Assembly (NCBI GenBank): GCA_017534945.1
Contig: JAFXVB010000028.1
Location: forward strand, 1-36,634
Direction: 5' to 3'
DNA length: 36,634 nucleotides
Source: Alphaproteobacteria bacterium
GTDB lineage: Bacteria > Pseudomonadota > Alphaproteobacteria > Rs-D84
Shown in pieces: positions 1-7,626 of this stretch. Position numbers and translations under genes: made by a program. The notes beneath the pieces were generated by a model. It worked only from the letters and a program-made list of their open reading frames with translations. It was not told the origin of the DNA and did not search any database. The stretch's first letter is position 1. Each line of letters begins with the position of its first letter.

Positions 1-1286
1 ACGATTGGTGGGGACTGTGTAAAAAATTTAATAAAATTAATATTGGCGATACGCTTACCATGGATGATGGCACAAAAATTCATGTCATTGATAAAGACGA
101 AGAAAGTGGATTATTACTGCATTTTAATTGCGACAATATTTTTGATGTGCTGAATAATGTCGGCAAAATGCCATTGCCACCGTATATGAAGCGCGAAGAA
201 GAGTTGTCTGATCGTGAACGTTATCAAACGGTTTATGCAGATCCCTTGGGGTCTATGGCGGCGCCAACGGCTGGGTTGCATTTCACAGACGAATTGATGA
301 GTGAAATTGAAAAACGTGGTGCAAAAATTGTAAAGATTACATTGCATGTTGGTGCGGGAACTTGGATGCCTGTTAAAACAGAAAATTTAGATGAACATAA
401 AATGCACAGCGAATGGTGCTGTATCACACCCGAACAAGCCGATATAATAAACGATGCTGCGCGCGTAATTGCCGTCGGTACAACATCAATGCGTACATTG
501 GAATCCGCCCACCAGTTGGCATTAAAAAAAATGGCGTGTAAAAATAATTGTTATGCAGATATTCAAAGTTCCCCTCTGGCTAGAGGGGTGCCCGCAGGGC
601 GGGGTGTCGTTTATACACAACTTCAAAAGAACCCAAAATTGAAAGAGCGCGCAAAAGAACTCCGTAAAGCCGGTAGTTTGCCCGAGGCATTGCTGTGGAA
701 AGAAATAAAAAATAAAAAAATAAACGGATTAAATTTTAATCGCCAAACAGTGATAGGAAATTATATCGTTGATTTCTTTTGTCCAAAAACAGGTTTGGTT
801 ATCGAGATTGATGATAAAACACACGATTTCAAGGGTGATTATGACGAGAAACGCGAAGCGTATTTATTATCGTTGGGCTTAACCACGCTGCATATTCCTG
901 CAAGTGATGTTTTACAAGATGCGTTTAGTGTTGCAGAAATGATTAGACGACACCCCGTCGTTTCACGCCACCCCTCTAGCCAGAGGGGAACTCTGTTCGG
1001 TTTTCACAATATCAAAAAGTATGTAAATAACACAAAAATACCTCGCGTTGTTCCAATTTGCCAATCTACAAATATATTTATAACCCCAGGTTATAAATTT
1101 GGTGCGGTGGATGTGTTGCTGACTAATTTTCATTTGCCAAAATCAACACTCTTTATGTTGGTGTCCGCGTTCGCGGGGCTTACCGAGATGAAATCTGCAT
1201 ATGCCCACGCGGTTGCCGAAAAATACAGATTTTTCAGTTATGGCGATTGTTGCCTATTGTTCAAAAAGGACGCACAAAATGATTGA
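1..1286 (+). CDS. queA: QueA, tRNA preQ1(34) S-adenosylmethionine ribosyltransferase-isomerase (5' partial), with in-frame insertion
   Basis: QueA transfers and isomerises the ribosyl group of SAM onto preQ1 at tRNA position 34 to give epoxyqueuosine. The reading frame is open from nt 3, with family-like residues before the first ATG at 60, so the true start lies outside the window. Family motifs seen are PLPPYMKR, ADPLGSMAAPTAGLHFT, AVGTTSMRTLESA, TNFHLPKSTLFMLVSAFAG and YRFFSYGD. Between AVGTTSMRTLESA and the ITPGYKF-TNFHLPKST block, where the family has a short variable loop, lies an extra 142-codon segment (567-992) encoding a DUF559 domain. The frame stays open through it. Host motifs on both sides are intact, so QueA may still work, but this is inference. 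tgt, the companion queuosine gene, lies just downstream. The stop overlaps the next gene by 8 nt. Confidence 0.93.
   Translation, partial: DWWGLCKKFNKINIGDTLTMDDGTKIHVIDKDEESGLLLHFNCDNIFDVLNNVGKMPLPPYMKREEELSDRERYQTVYADPLGSMAAPTAGLHFTDELMSEIEKRGAKIVKITLHVGAGTWMPVKTENLDEHKMHSEWCCITPEQADIINDAARVIAVGTTSMRTLESAHQLALKKMACKNNCYADIQSSPLARGVPAGRGVVYTQLQKNPKLKERAKELRKAGSLPEALLWKEIKNKKINGLNFNRQTVIGNYIVDFFCPKTGLVIEIDDKTHDFKGDYDEKREAYLLSLGLTTLHIPASDVLQDAFSVAEMIRRHPVVSRHPSSQRGTLFGFHNIKKYVNNTKIPRVVPICQSTNIFITPGYKFGAVDVLLTNFHLPKSTLFMLVSAFAGLTEMKSAYAHAVAEKYRFFSYGDCCLLFKKDAQND
567..610 (+). repeat. Left terminal palindrome of the DUF559 cassette
   Basis: Contains a hairpin (cccctctggctagagggg) followed by gtgcccgcagggcgggg. 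The outer 24 bp is the exact reverse complement of 969-992. It reads in frame as an SPLARGVPAGRG-like peptide inside QueA. A closely related sequence occurs alone at 20492-20538. Confidence 0.85.
947..992 (-). repeat. Right terminal palindrome of the DUF559 cassette
   Basis: Inverted copy of the left end. Bases 969-992 match 567-590 without mismatch in reverse complement, and 947-957 match 600-610. The stretch between these blocks has diverged or been deleted, so the right end is slightly different from the left. Confidence 0.85.
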
Positions 1287-1677
1287 AAAAGAAGAGTTGT
1301 TGCCCATTACACGAGAACTTCAAAAGCGACTTGGTTTGCCGTTTGCAATCGCTGAAAAATGTTTTAGCATACGTTTTTCCGAAGCAGACATTAAATACAT
1401 TGAAACAAATATAAAAAAACATAAATTATACAGAGCGTTATACAAACAGGGGTATAATAAGGGTAAACACAGTAAATATGACAAGCTTTACAGATGGCAA
1501 ATTGAATTAAATTTTTGCAATATGTTTTTGAAAGACCAAACGATACCGATACGGGTTAAAGATTTTCTAAATGCTTATATAGGGTTAGGTTTAGACACAT
1601 TGGAAAACTACAATTATCTGCAGTATTATGTTGGACAAAGATTTTTAATAGAAAAATGGATGGAAACATGTCGTTAA
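1279..1677 (+). CDS. Hypothetical protein (132 aa) between queA and tgt
   Basis: I do not recognise this family. The ATG at 1279 overlaps the end of queA by 8 nt, and the gene ends 10 nt inside tgt, so it is translationally coupled on both sides. The protein is soluble, rich in Lys and Tyr, and mostly predicted helical, with a YRALYKQGYNKGKHSKYDKL stretch and no signal peptide or membrane segment. Length and basic charge resemble ProQ/FinO-type RNA-binding proteins, and the pattern LPFAIAEK..SIRF followed by an R-Y-rich helix is loosely compatible, but I cannot assign that with confidence. Its position in a queuosine operon suggests a link to tRNA or RNA, which is inference. Confidence 0.75.
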   Translation: MIEKEELLPITRELQKRLGLPFAIAEKCFSIRFSEADIKYIETNIKKHKLYRALYKQGYNKGKHSKYDKLYRWQIELNFCNMFLKDQTIPIRVKDFLNAYIGLGLDTLENYNYLQYYVGQRFLIEKWMETCR

Positions 1678-2777
1678 AATTTGATTTAATTGCAACCGAT
1701 GGAACTGCACGTCGCGGACGTGTCCATACGGCACATGGGGTTTTCGAAACCCCGGCATTTATGGCGGTGGGTACGGCCGCAACGGTCAAGGCATTAACAA
1801 TGGACCAGGTTGCCGCGACCGGTACCCAGGTAATATTGGGCAATACATATCATTTAATGATGCGCCCCGGTGGTGATTTGGTTGAAAAAATGGGCGGTTT
1901 GCATAAATTCAGTGGTTGGCATGGGCCAATTTTAACTGATTCCGGTGGGTTCCAGGTTATGTCGCTGTCGAATCTGGTTAAGATGAAGGAAGAAGGGGTT
2001 GAGTTTACATCCCATATTGACGGTGGTATCAAACATTTTATGCACCCCGAAGATTCTGTCCATATTCAACATCAATTGGATTCTAATATAACAATGGTGT
2101 TGGATGAATGTTTGCACTTGCCAACAACGCGCGCACGTGCGGAAAAAAATGTAGATATGGTGACCCGTTGGGCACAGCGTAGTAAAGACGCCTTTATCGA
2201 CCGCGATGGATATGGAATTTTTGGTATTGTCCAAGGTGCCGATTTTCCGGACTTGCGTGAAAAGTCAGCGCGGGCATTAACCGAAATCGGTTTTGACGGT
2301 TATGCGATTGGGGGACTCGCGGTTGGTGAACCCCAAGATGTAATGTTTAATATGATTGCAACCGTTGCACCAATGTTGCCAACGGATAAACCGCGTTATT
2401 TAATGGGTGTTGGAACACCATTGGATATATTGGGTGCGGTTGAACGCGGTGTTGATATGTTTGATTGCGTTATGCCAACACGTGCCGGCAGAACGGCTCA
2501 GGCGTTTACAAGACATGGCACAATGAATATGCGTAATGCAAAATTCCGCGATGACCCCGCGCCATTGGATGACAGATGTGGTTGTCCGGCATGTAAATTA
2601 TCGCGTGCATATTTACATCACTTGATTAAATGCAACGAAGTGTTGGGCGCAACTCTACTTACCCAACACAACCTGTGGTTCTATCAAGATTTAATGCGCG
2701 ATATTAGGGAAAGCATAGAGCAGGGGCGTTTTCAAGAATTCAAAGATGAATTTATTAAAAATTATAAAGGTGAATAA
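1668..2777 (+). CDS. tgt: Queuine/preQ1 tRNA-guanine transglycosylase
   Basis: Tgt swaps guanine 34 of GUN-anticodon tRNAs for preQ1, the step before QueA in queuosine synthesis. Family landmarks in order are FDLIATDGTARRGRV at the N terminus, GNTYHLMMRPG, LTDSGGFQVMSL with the catalytic Asp, FDGYAIGGLAVGE in the substrate pocket, DMFDCVMPTRAGRTAQAFT with the nucleophilic Asp, and the zinc site CGCPACKLSRAYLHHL. The start at 1668 fits the family N terminus and has GGATGG upstream; an ATG four codons earlier (1656) is possible. The length, about 369 aa, is normal. It overlaps the preceding 132-aa gene by 10 nt, and the next gene follows after 1 nt, indicating one operon with queA. Confidence 0.97.
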   Translation: MSLKFDLIATDGTARRGRVHTAHGVFETPAFMAVGTAATVKALTMDQVAATGTQVILGNTYHLMMRPGGDLVEKMGGLHKFSGWHGPILTDSGGFQVMSLSNLVKMKEEGVEFTSHIDGGIKHFMHPEDSVHIQHQLDSNITMVLDECLHLPTTRARAEKNVDMVTRWAQRSKDAFIDRDGYGIFGIVQGADFPDLREKSARALTEIGFDGYAIGGLAVGEPQDVMFNMIATVAPMLPTDKPRYLMGVGTPLDILGAVERGVDMFDCVMPTRAGRTAQAFTRHGTMNMRNAKFRDDPAPLDDRCGCPACKLSRAYLHHLIKCNEVLGATLLTQHNLWFYQDLMRDIRESIEQGRFQEFKDEFIKNYKGE

Positions 2778-2778
2778 A

Positions 2779-3135
2779 ATGGCAGATAAAATAACGAAAA
2801 AAAACAAAAAACCAATAAAACCAGTAAAACGTGTTATCGATTGGGAATGTTATAATCCATATACCAAATTGGGACAAGATATATGCTCTCTGCGGGTGAC
2901 ATACATAATAGATACCGGCAATTTAATCCAAGATGTGCAAGTAAAACACACAGAAATTGTTGGTGAAGTCACCACAGAACAAAAAGCAGCCCAAATTCAA
3001 AAATATGCTAAATCAAAAGAAAATGTTCAACGCAGATTGGAAAATTTGATATACAGAAATGGTGCAACCGACTATACCGCTAAAAAAACAGCACACAAAC
3101 TTTTAACCGAAAACAAAATGGTTGCAGTCAGGTAA
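2779..3135 (+). CDS. Hypothetical protein (118 aa), last gene of the queuosine operon
   Basis: Unrecognised. I chose the ATG at 2779, 1 nt after the tgt stop, because it has AAGGTG upstream; an earlier in-frame ATG lies inside tgt. The N terminus is very basic (KKNKKPIKPVKR), followed by a WECYNPYTKLGQDICSLRV segment and a Lys-rich helical C terminus ending in KTAHKLLTENKMVAVR. No membrane segment or signal peptide is visible. The basic composition would suit nucleic-acid binding, but nothing specific supports it. The gene appears to be co-transcribed with tgt. Confidence 0.75.
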   Translation: MADKITKKNKKPIKPVKRVIDWECYNPYTKLGQDICSLRVTYIIDTGNLIQDVQVKHTEIVGEVTTEQKAAQIQKYAKSKENVQRRLENLIYRNGATDYTAKKTAHKLLTENKMVAVR

Positions 3136-3146
3136 AAGTTTATCTC

Positions 3147-3176
3147 TTGAAATAACTGTGCGAAATATGATAATAT
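3147..3176 (+). promoter_or_regulatory. Predicted sigma-70 promoter for the 3205 gene
   Basis: TTGAAA (3147-3152), an 18-bp spacer and TAATAT (3171-3176), with TGA directly before the -10 forming an extended -10. The next gene starts 29 nt later, with the ribosome binding site TAGGAGA before it. Confidence 0.6.
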
Positions 3177-3204
3177 TTCAAGCATAAATACATAGGAGAA
3201 AAAT

Positions 3205-4194
3205 ATGGCCAAAAAAGTTAAAGAAGTCGAAGTTATCGATATGCATGGCGCAAAAACTGTTGCAAAAAAACCGTCTGTGATAAAGGGTGCAAAACGCGTT
3301 TTTGCAATTGTGACTGTTATTTGGTTGTCTTTTGTTGCGGTATTTCCGTTGTATGTAAAAAATCATTATGCGGGTCCAATTAAAAAATCTATGGTTGTAT
3401 CCATGTTTTTTGATTTGCAAAGAAATATCCAAGAACAATATGCAAAATTATTATCCGGAATCAAGGATGCAATCAATATCGAAAAGCCGGTAATGATGGC
3501 TGTGGACAAGGTTAAAATTGCACAAAAACAAGTGGGCAAAGTGACCGACACAACGGCCAAGGCCAAAGAAACAACGACCAAGGCGGCCGAAACAACATCT
3601 GGGGTTAAAAAATTGACGGGCTTGGCAAATATGTTTGGTGTAAAAACAGATTCTGTTGATAAAGCATTGGATAAGGCAAACGCCGGCATAGACCAAGCAA
3701 ACAAAGGTATTGCAAAGGTTGATGATACCGCGAAAATGGTCAATGAAAAATTGGATAAAGTTCAAACAGATTTGATAAAATTAACCCAAATTGAAATTGA
3801 TAAAGTTATCGATGCCGCAATCAAAAAAGAACTGGATAAAAATTCCGGCGGCTTGGGGACTACTTTATTGACTAATTATGGAATCAAACATGTGTATCCA
3901 TGGCGCCCGTCCAGTTGGCCTGTGGCGGTTAAAATCTATAACGATTTGGAAAAATCAAATTTGGGTGTGGTGCAAATTTTAACACGCACAGTTAACAAAT
4001 ATTTCGGCTATGTTGCATGGGGTTTGGTAATTGCGGCATGGGCGGCGGGATTGTTTATCTGGTCTATGATATACAAGAAATATAAAATGGTAATAGCGCC
4101 GTTCTTGGTATGTCCGCGTTGTGGTCATACATATGCAGACAAACGTACCGCAATGAGTTTACTGAAAGCATTGCAACCATGGAAATGGTTCTAG
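3205..4194 (+). CDS. Membrane protein with coiled-coil middle and C-terminal Cys-pair motif (329 aa)
   Basis: I do not recognise the family. The ATG at 3205 follows TAGGAGA. Residues about 32-52 form a hydrophobic helix after a basic N terminus. Residues about 85-215 are a Lys/Thr/Ala/Asp-rich, heptad-like region with repeated KAKETT, KADKANA and GIAKVDD-type units, likely a coiled coil. A second membrane helix lies near 268-292 (WGLVIAAWAAGLFIWSMIY), followed by CPRCGHTY, half of a zinc-ribbon-like motif, and an aromatic end WKWF. The topology suggests a periplasmic coiled coil held between two membrane anchors. It has its own promoter and ends at a terminator shared with alaS. Function unknown. 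Confidence 0.85.
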   Translation: MAKKVKEVEVIDMHGAKTVAKKPSVIKGAKRVFAIVTVIWLSFVAVFPLYVKNHYAGPIKKSMVVSMFFDLQRNIQEQYAKLLSGIKDAINIEKPVMMAVDKVKIAQKQVGKVTDTTAKAKETTTKAAETTSGVKKLTGLANMFGVKTDSVDKALDKANAGIDQANKGIAKVDDTAKMVNEKLDKVQTDLIKLTQIEIDKVIDAAIKKELDKNSGGLGTTLLTNYGIKHVYPWRPSSWPVAVKIYNDLEKSNLGVVQILTRTVNKYFGYVAWGLVIAAWAAGLFIWSMIYKKYKMVIAPFLVCPRCGHTYADKRTAMSLLKALQPWKWF

Positions 4195-4213
4195 GAATTA
4201 AAAAACATAAATA

Positions 4214-4242
4214 AAAATACCGCCCAAATGGGTGGTATTTTT
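4214..4242. terminator. Bidirectional terminator between the 3205 gene and alaS
   Basis: Stem AAAATACCGCCC, loop AAAT, GGGTGGTATTTT (one G-T pair), flanked by T-rich sequence on the plus strand and by A-rich sequence that reads as T's for alaS. It lies between convergent genes. Confidence 0.8.
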
Positions 4243-4250
4243 ATTTCAAT

Positions 4251-6326
4251 TTACTCTGCTAAATTACCCACAGACATAGTAATCCTGCGGATACCTGATG
4301 CCACAGATTTTTCTTTGTTGATACGTGCTTTGATGATTTCTCCTGTATGGTAAACATGTGTTCCACCACATAATTCACAGGATACATCACCCGCGGTTAT
4401 AACACGTACTACATCACCATATTTTTCACCGAATAACGCCATTGCACCACGTGATTTAGCCTCGTCAATACCCATTTCTTCATGTTTAACAGGCATGTCC
4501 GCAGCAATCCAATCATTGACCAGTTTTTCAACCTGTGTTTTTTCGTCATCGGTCATTGCGCGACCAAATGAAAAGTCAAAACGCACAGAGTCCGGTGCAA
4601 CACGTGAACCGCGTTGTTCAACATCGGTATTTAACACTTTACGCAATGCAGCCTGCAATAAATGGGTTGCTGTATGTGCGCGCGCGGTTTGTGTGCGAAT
4701 ATTGTTGTTTATAACCGGTGTGACAATATCACCAACATGAATTTCTTTGGTGACGATACCTTTGTGGATTACAATGTTGTTTGCGCGTGCTGCTTCACTC
4801 ACATTAACAACTGTGTCGCCATTAATACGCAATTCGCCCATATCACCAACTTGACCACCTTGGGTGCCGTAAAATGTTGTTTTATCCAAAGCAACTTCGA
4901 CATTATCGCCAGATTCAGCGGTTTCAACAAATTCACCATTGCGCAAAATTGCCAAAACTTTTGATTGCATATTATCAATTGGCGCATATTTGCTTTTGTC
5001 GTCTGTTTCTGGTAATTCGCCGCGTGATTCCCACAAAATTTTGGTACCACGTGTGTCGGCGCGACTGCGTTCTTTTTGTTCAGTCATGCATTTTTCAAAA
5101 CCATCAACATCGACATTTAATCCGCGTTCACGTAAAATCATCTGTGTCAAATCCAACGGAAATCCATATGTATCAAACAATTTAAAAGCCACCGCCCCCG
5201 GCAGAATTTTATTTTCTAATTTTGGCAATTCTGTTTCTAATAATTTCATACCACTTTGCAACATATCGCTAAACGCGTTTTCTTCGTTTTTGATAATTTC
5301 GACCACATGCGCTTGTTCGCGAGCCAATTCTGGATACGCCGCACCCATCTCGTTCACCAATGCGGGATATAACGCAGACAATAATGGGCCACGATGTCCC
5401 AACATTTGACCATGCCGCATAGCGCGCCGCAATATACGACGAATAACATAGCCGCGGTCAGTGTTTGACGGTATTACGCCGTCTGCAATTGCAAATCCCA
5501 CAGACCGCAAATGATCCGCAATAACTTTGAACGATGCAACATTAGAATCGTTTTTTTGCACATGCACAACATCGGCAATCGCATTCATTAAATGCCGGAA
5601 TAAATCAGTATCATAATTATCGCGCACACCTTGTAATATAGATGCCCAACGTTCCAATCCGGCACCGGTGTCAACATTTTGTTTAGGAAGCTCGGTTAAA
5701 ATTCCGTTTGCATCACGATTATACTGCATAAATACATCGTTCCATAATTCGACATAGCGATGACCTTCATCCGGTGAACCGGGTAATCCACCATCTAAAT
5801 CCGCACCCATGTCATAATGCATTTCCGTACAAGGCCCGCAAGGTCCCGTATCACCCGCAGACCACCAATTATCTTTATCCAAACGAATTGCGTCCTTGCC
5901 AGAAACTTTTTTCCAAATTTTTGTTGCTTCGTCATCGGTTATATGTGTTGTCACAACAATACGATTTGGATCCAATTTCAAAACATTGGTCAACAAATCC
6001 CAAGACATCGCGATTGCTTCTTCTTTGAAATAATCACCAAACGACCAATTTCCAAGCATTTCAAAGAAAGTATGATGACTGCCATCAAAACCGACTTCGT
6101 CCAAGTCATTATGTTTACCACCGGCGCGAATACATTTTTGAACATCGGCAACGCGTGGTGATGTTGGTGCAACTTTTCCTAAAAAAATATCTTTCCATGG
6201 TACCATACCCGCCACAGTAAACATCAAAGTCGGGTCGTCCGGAATCAAAGAAGCCGAAGGTACAATTTTATGTCCATGTTGTTCAAAATATCCCAAGAAT
6301 AATTTTCTTATATCATCATATGTCAT
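4251..6326 (-). CDS. alaS: Alanyl-tRNA synthetase lacking the C-Ala domain (691 aa)
   Basis: Charges tRNA-Ala and edits misacylated Ser/Gly. The start at 6326 gives the family N terminus (MTYDDIRKLFLGYFEQHGH) with AAAGGGA upstream. The class II core is clear: IPDDPTLMFTVAGMVPWKD, GNWSFGDYFKEEA, and motif 3 VDTGAGLERWASI. The editing domain has HTATH (residues 551-555) and CELCGGTH (650-657), the four metal ligands. The protein ends about 35 residues later. The usual enzyme is about 870-880 aa and continues with a coiled coil and the DHHA1-type C-Ala domain, which is absent here. The stop is followed at once by a terminator, so this is a clean end, not a frameshifted tail. Codon use looks like that of its neighbours. 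Confidence 0.96.
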   Translation of the reverse strand: MTYDDIRKLFLGYFEQHGHKIVPSASLIPDDPTLMFTVAGMVPWKDIFLGKVAPTSPRVADVQKCIRAGGKHNDLDEVGFDGSHHTFFEMLGNWSFGDYFKEEAIAMSWDLLTNVLKLDPNRIVVTTHITDDEATKIWKKVSGKDAIRLDKDNWWSAGDTGPCGPCTEMHYDMGADLDGGLPGSPDEGHRYVELWNDVFMQYNRDANGILTELPKQNVDTGAGLERWASILQGVRDNYDTDLFRHLMNAIADVVHVQKNDSNVASFKVIADHLRSVGFAIADGVIPSNTDRGYVIRRILRRAMRHGQMLGHRGPLLSALYPALVNEMGAAYPELAREQAHVVEIIKNEENAFSDMLQSGMKLLETELPKLENKILPGAVAFKLFDTYGFPLDLTQMILRERGLNVDVDGFEKCMTEQKERSRADTRGTKILWESRGELPETDDKSKYAPIDNMQSKVLAILRNGEFVETAESGDNVEVALDKTTFYGTQGGQVGDMGELRINGDTVVNVSEAARANNIVIHKGIVTKEIHVGDIVTPVINNNIRTQTARAHTATHLLQAALRKVLNTDVEQRGSRVAPDSVRFDFSFGRAMTDDEKTQVEKLVNDWIAADMPVKHEEMGIDEAKSRGAMALFGEKYGDVVRVITAGDVSCELCGGTHVYHTGEIIKARINKEKSVASGIRRITMSVGNLAE

Positions 6327-6361
6327 TGTGATAATCCCTTTGTAAACATAATTCACCGGAC

Positions 6362-6390
6362 ATTTTATAAACAAAGGTCGCGTTTTTCAA
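6362..6390 (-). promoter_or_regulatory. Predicted sigma-70 promoter of alaS
   Basis: On the minus strand: TTGAAA (6385-6390), a 17-bp spacer and TAAAAT (6362-6367). This predicts an mRNA start near 6355 and a leader of about 30 nt that contains the AAAGGGA ribosome binding site. Confidence 0.6.
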
Positions 6391-6431
6391 TCATAAATTG
6401 AATTTTTTTATAAATCCCAATCATATTTTAT

Positions 6432-6439
6432 GATATAAT
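6432..6439 (+). promoter_or_regulatory. Extended -10 promoter predicting a leaderless mRNA
   Basis: TATAAT at 6434-6439, preceded by TGA (extended -10). The ATG of the next gene begins 7 nt after the hexamer, about where transcription should start. No convincing -35 is seen, and there is no ribosome binding site between. Confidence 0.55.
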
Positions 6440-6446
6440 AGTCTAC

Positions 6447-6962
6447 ATGAAACCACTTATGGTATTTTCAATGGCAATGTTGGCATTAATAGTGTTAATG
6501 GCGACATTTGATGTGCATTTGGGTGAAATTGCACCGACGGTGCATGTTGCACCCGACATGTTGGGCAATGTTTTGTATGTGTGTCCTGCGGCATCTTCTG
6601 GGTGGGATTCTGCCGCCGACATATTACGAACGGTTCGCACACCAATATTGATAATAATGTTTTTTGCATTGATAATGTTGTTGTTTGCGTGGGGCTGGGC
6701 ATTGTATCAAAACTTATTAAAGGATAAATTCAACCAAAATGCATTTGTAAAGCCATGGGGATTCACAAAATTATTCTTTTGGGCGGTTGTGATATTGATG
6801 CTGGCGATGCACACGCCTAATTATTATCGTACGGTTCATATACGCGGTGTTGATGGCAATTTTGTCTTATGTGAAAACAACACACCGAATCGCGGTGCAT
6901 GGCAAAATGTTTTAGATGGTCGTTGGCCCAAGGCTGCAAAATACACATCTGTGACGCAATAA
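6447..6962 (+). CDS. Small membrane protein, three hydrophobic segments (171 aa)
   Basis: Unrecognised. Residues 1-21 form a hydrophobic, signal-like helix. Further membrane helices lie near 68-92 (LIIMFFALIMLLFAWGWALY) and 106-122 (FFWAVVILMLAMH). Between the first two is an extracytoplasmic loop with one Cys (YVCPAASSGWD), and after the last is a polar tail containing a second Cys (VLCENNTPNRG), so a disulphide is possible. The ATG at 6447 lacks a Shine-Dalgarno sequence and sits at the predicted transcription start. It diverges from alaS with about 120 bp between start codons. No function can be proposed. Confidence 0.82.
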   Translation: MKPLMVFSMAMLALIVLMATFDVHLGEIAPTVHVAPDMLGNVLYVCPAASSGWDSAADILRTVRTPILIIMFFALIMLLFAWGWALYQNLLKDKFNQNAFVKPWGFTKLFFWAVVILMLAMHTPNYYRTVHIRGVDGNFVLCENNTPNRGAWQNVLDGRWPKAAKYTSVTQ

Positions 6963-7025
6963 ATTCTACTTATTATAAAGACAAACAAAAAAAACGAACA
7001 AATCCAATTGATTTTTCGTTTTCAC

Positions 7026-7054
7026 TTGACTTAAAAAGCGGGATTCTCTATGAT
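7026..7054 (+). promoter_or_regulatory. Strong sigma-70 promoter for the HU gene
   Basis: TTGACT (7026-7031), an exact 17-bp spacer and TATGAT (7049-7054). The predicted start near 7061 gives a 5' leader of about 145 nt that contains the hairpin described next. Confidence 0.75.
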
Positions 7055-7068
7055 TCGGTTGAACAGGA

Positions 7069-7156
7069 CGAGCAATGTCCTTGGAATAGGCGGGTCTGGC
7101 GATTGATAAAAACGAAAAGACTGGATTTCCGGGATTGATTCCAAAGACATTGCTCG
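7069..7156 (+). promoter_or_regulatory. Structured 5' leader hairpin upstream of the HU gene
   Basis: Bases 7069-7087 pair with 7138-7156 over 19 positions with one mismatch (outer strand CGAGCAATGTCC). They enclose a loop of about 50 nt with a small internal GTCT/AGAC helix. No T-run follows, so it is not a simple terminator. The Shine-Dalgarno sequence lies about 35 nt downstream of the base of the stem. It may be a leader controlling HU or a small RNA; I recognise no known RNA family. Confidence 0.55.
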
Positions 7157-7205
7157 ACAACTGTGAATTACCTTGAAAACAAAAATCTATGAAAGGAGAA
7201 ATTAC

Positions 7206-7478
7206 ATGAACAAACAACAATTGATTGAAGCTATTGCAAACGAAGTCGAAGTTACAAAAGCAACTGCTGCTTCTTGCTTGGATGCATTTATCAACACTGT
7301 TACAAAAGTTTTGAAAAAGAAAGGCGAAGTTCGCTTGGTTGGTTTCGGTACATTTACATCTGCAAAACGCAAAGCAACAACTGGCCGTAACCCACAAACT
7401 GGTGCTGCTATTAAAATCCCAGCATCTGTTCAACCAAAATTCAAACCTGGTAAAGCTTTGAAAGACGCTTTGAACTAA
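7206..7478 (+). CDS. HU-family DNA-binding protein
   Basis: A small basic nucleoid protein of about 90 aa that bends DNA as a dimer. The start at 7206 has a strong AAAGGAG and matches the family N terminus MNKQQLIEAIA. Seen in order are the helical dimerisation part, the conserved VRLVGFGTFTS turn, the beta arm GRNPQTGAAIKIPAS with the conserved Arg-Asn-Pro, and the KFKPGKALKDALN end. The length is normal. It is transcribed alone from a strong promoter through a structured leader and ends at a good terminator. HU versus IHF cannot be fully separated by eye, but the residues around the arm are HU-like. Confidence 0.94.
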   Translation: MNKQQLIEAIANEVEVTKATAASCLDAFINTVTKVLKKKGEVRLVGFGTFTSAKRKATTGRNPQTGAAIKIPASVQPKFKPGKALKDALN

Positions 7479-7501
7479 ACCGAACTTTTGGTAAATATAG
7501 A

Positions 7502-7531
7502 AAACGCCGGACAATTGCCCGGTGTTTTTTT
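7502..7531 (+). terminator. Rho-independent terminator of the HU gene
   Basis: Stem AAACGCCGG / CCGGTGTTT (one G-T pair) with an 8-nt loop and a run of seven T's. Confidence 0.88.
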
Positions 7532-7626
7532 ACCACAGAAATTACCCAAGGTGCCGATATACAGACACATATGGCGGTGTAATATAAACTTCAAATTATG
7601 TTCATATCAATCAAATAAAAATTTTC

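Larger units (their letters stand above)
567..992 (+). mobile_element. DUF559 (Vsr-like endonuclease fold) cassette inserted in-frame in queA
   Basis: The segment is bounded by perfect 24-bp inverted repeats (567-590 and 969-992), with a second matching inner pair (600-610 and 947-957). It spans 426 nt, exactly 142 codons, and both palindromes read through in the queA frame. The interior encodes a DUF559-type domain: LRKAGSLPEALLWKEIKNKK, then GNYIVDFFCP and LVIEIDD, with the acidic residues expected of a PD-(D/E)XK fold, then a DVLQDAF tail. There is no usable start codon in front of the domain, so its translation depends on queA. DUF559 genes are widespread and related to very-short-patch-repair endonucleases; mobility of this unit is my inference. 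No intein splice motifs (N-terminal Cys/Ser block, C-terminal His-Asn) are seen. Confidence 0.75.

Noticed and set aside
567..992. Intein in QueA
   Set aside because: No N-terminal splice block, no C-terminal His-Asn, and no nucleophile at the junctions. The inserted domain is DUF559-like and not a splicing fold.
4495..5409. Plus-strand open frames opposite alaS
   Set aside because: They are antisense shadows of a well-supported synthetase gene, with no start signals.
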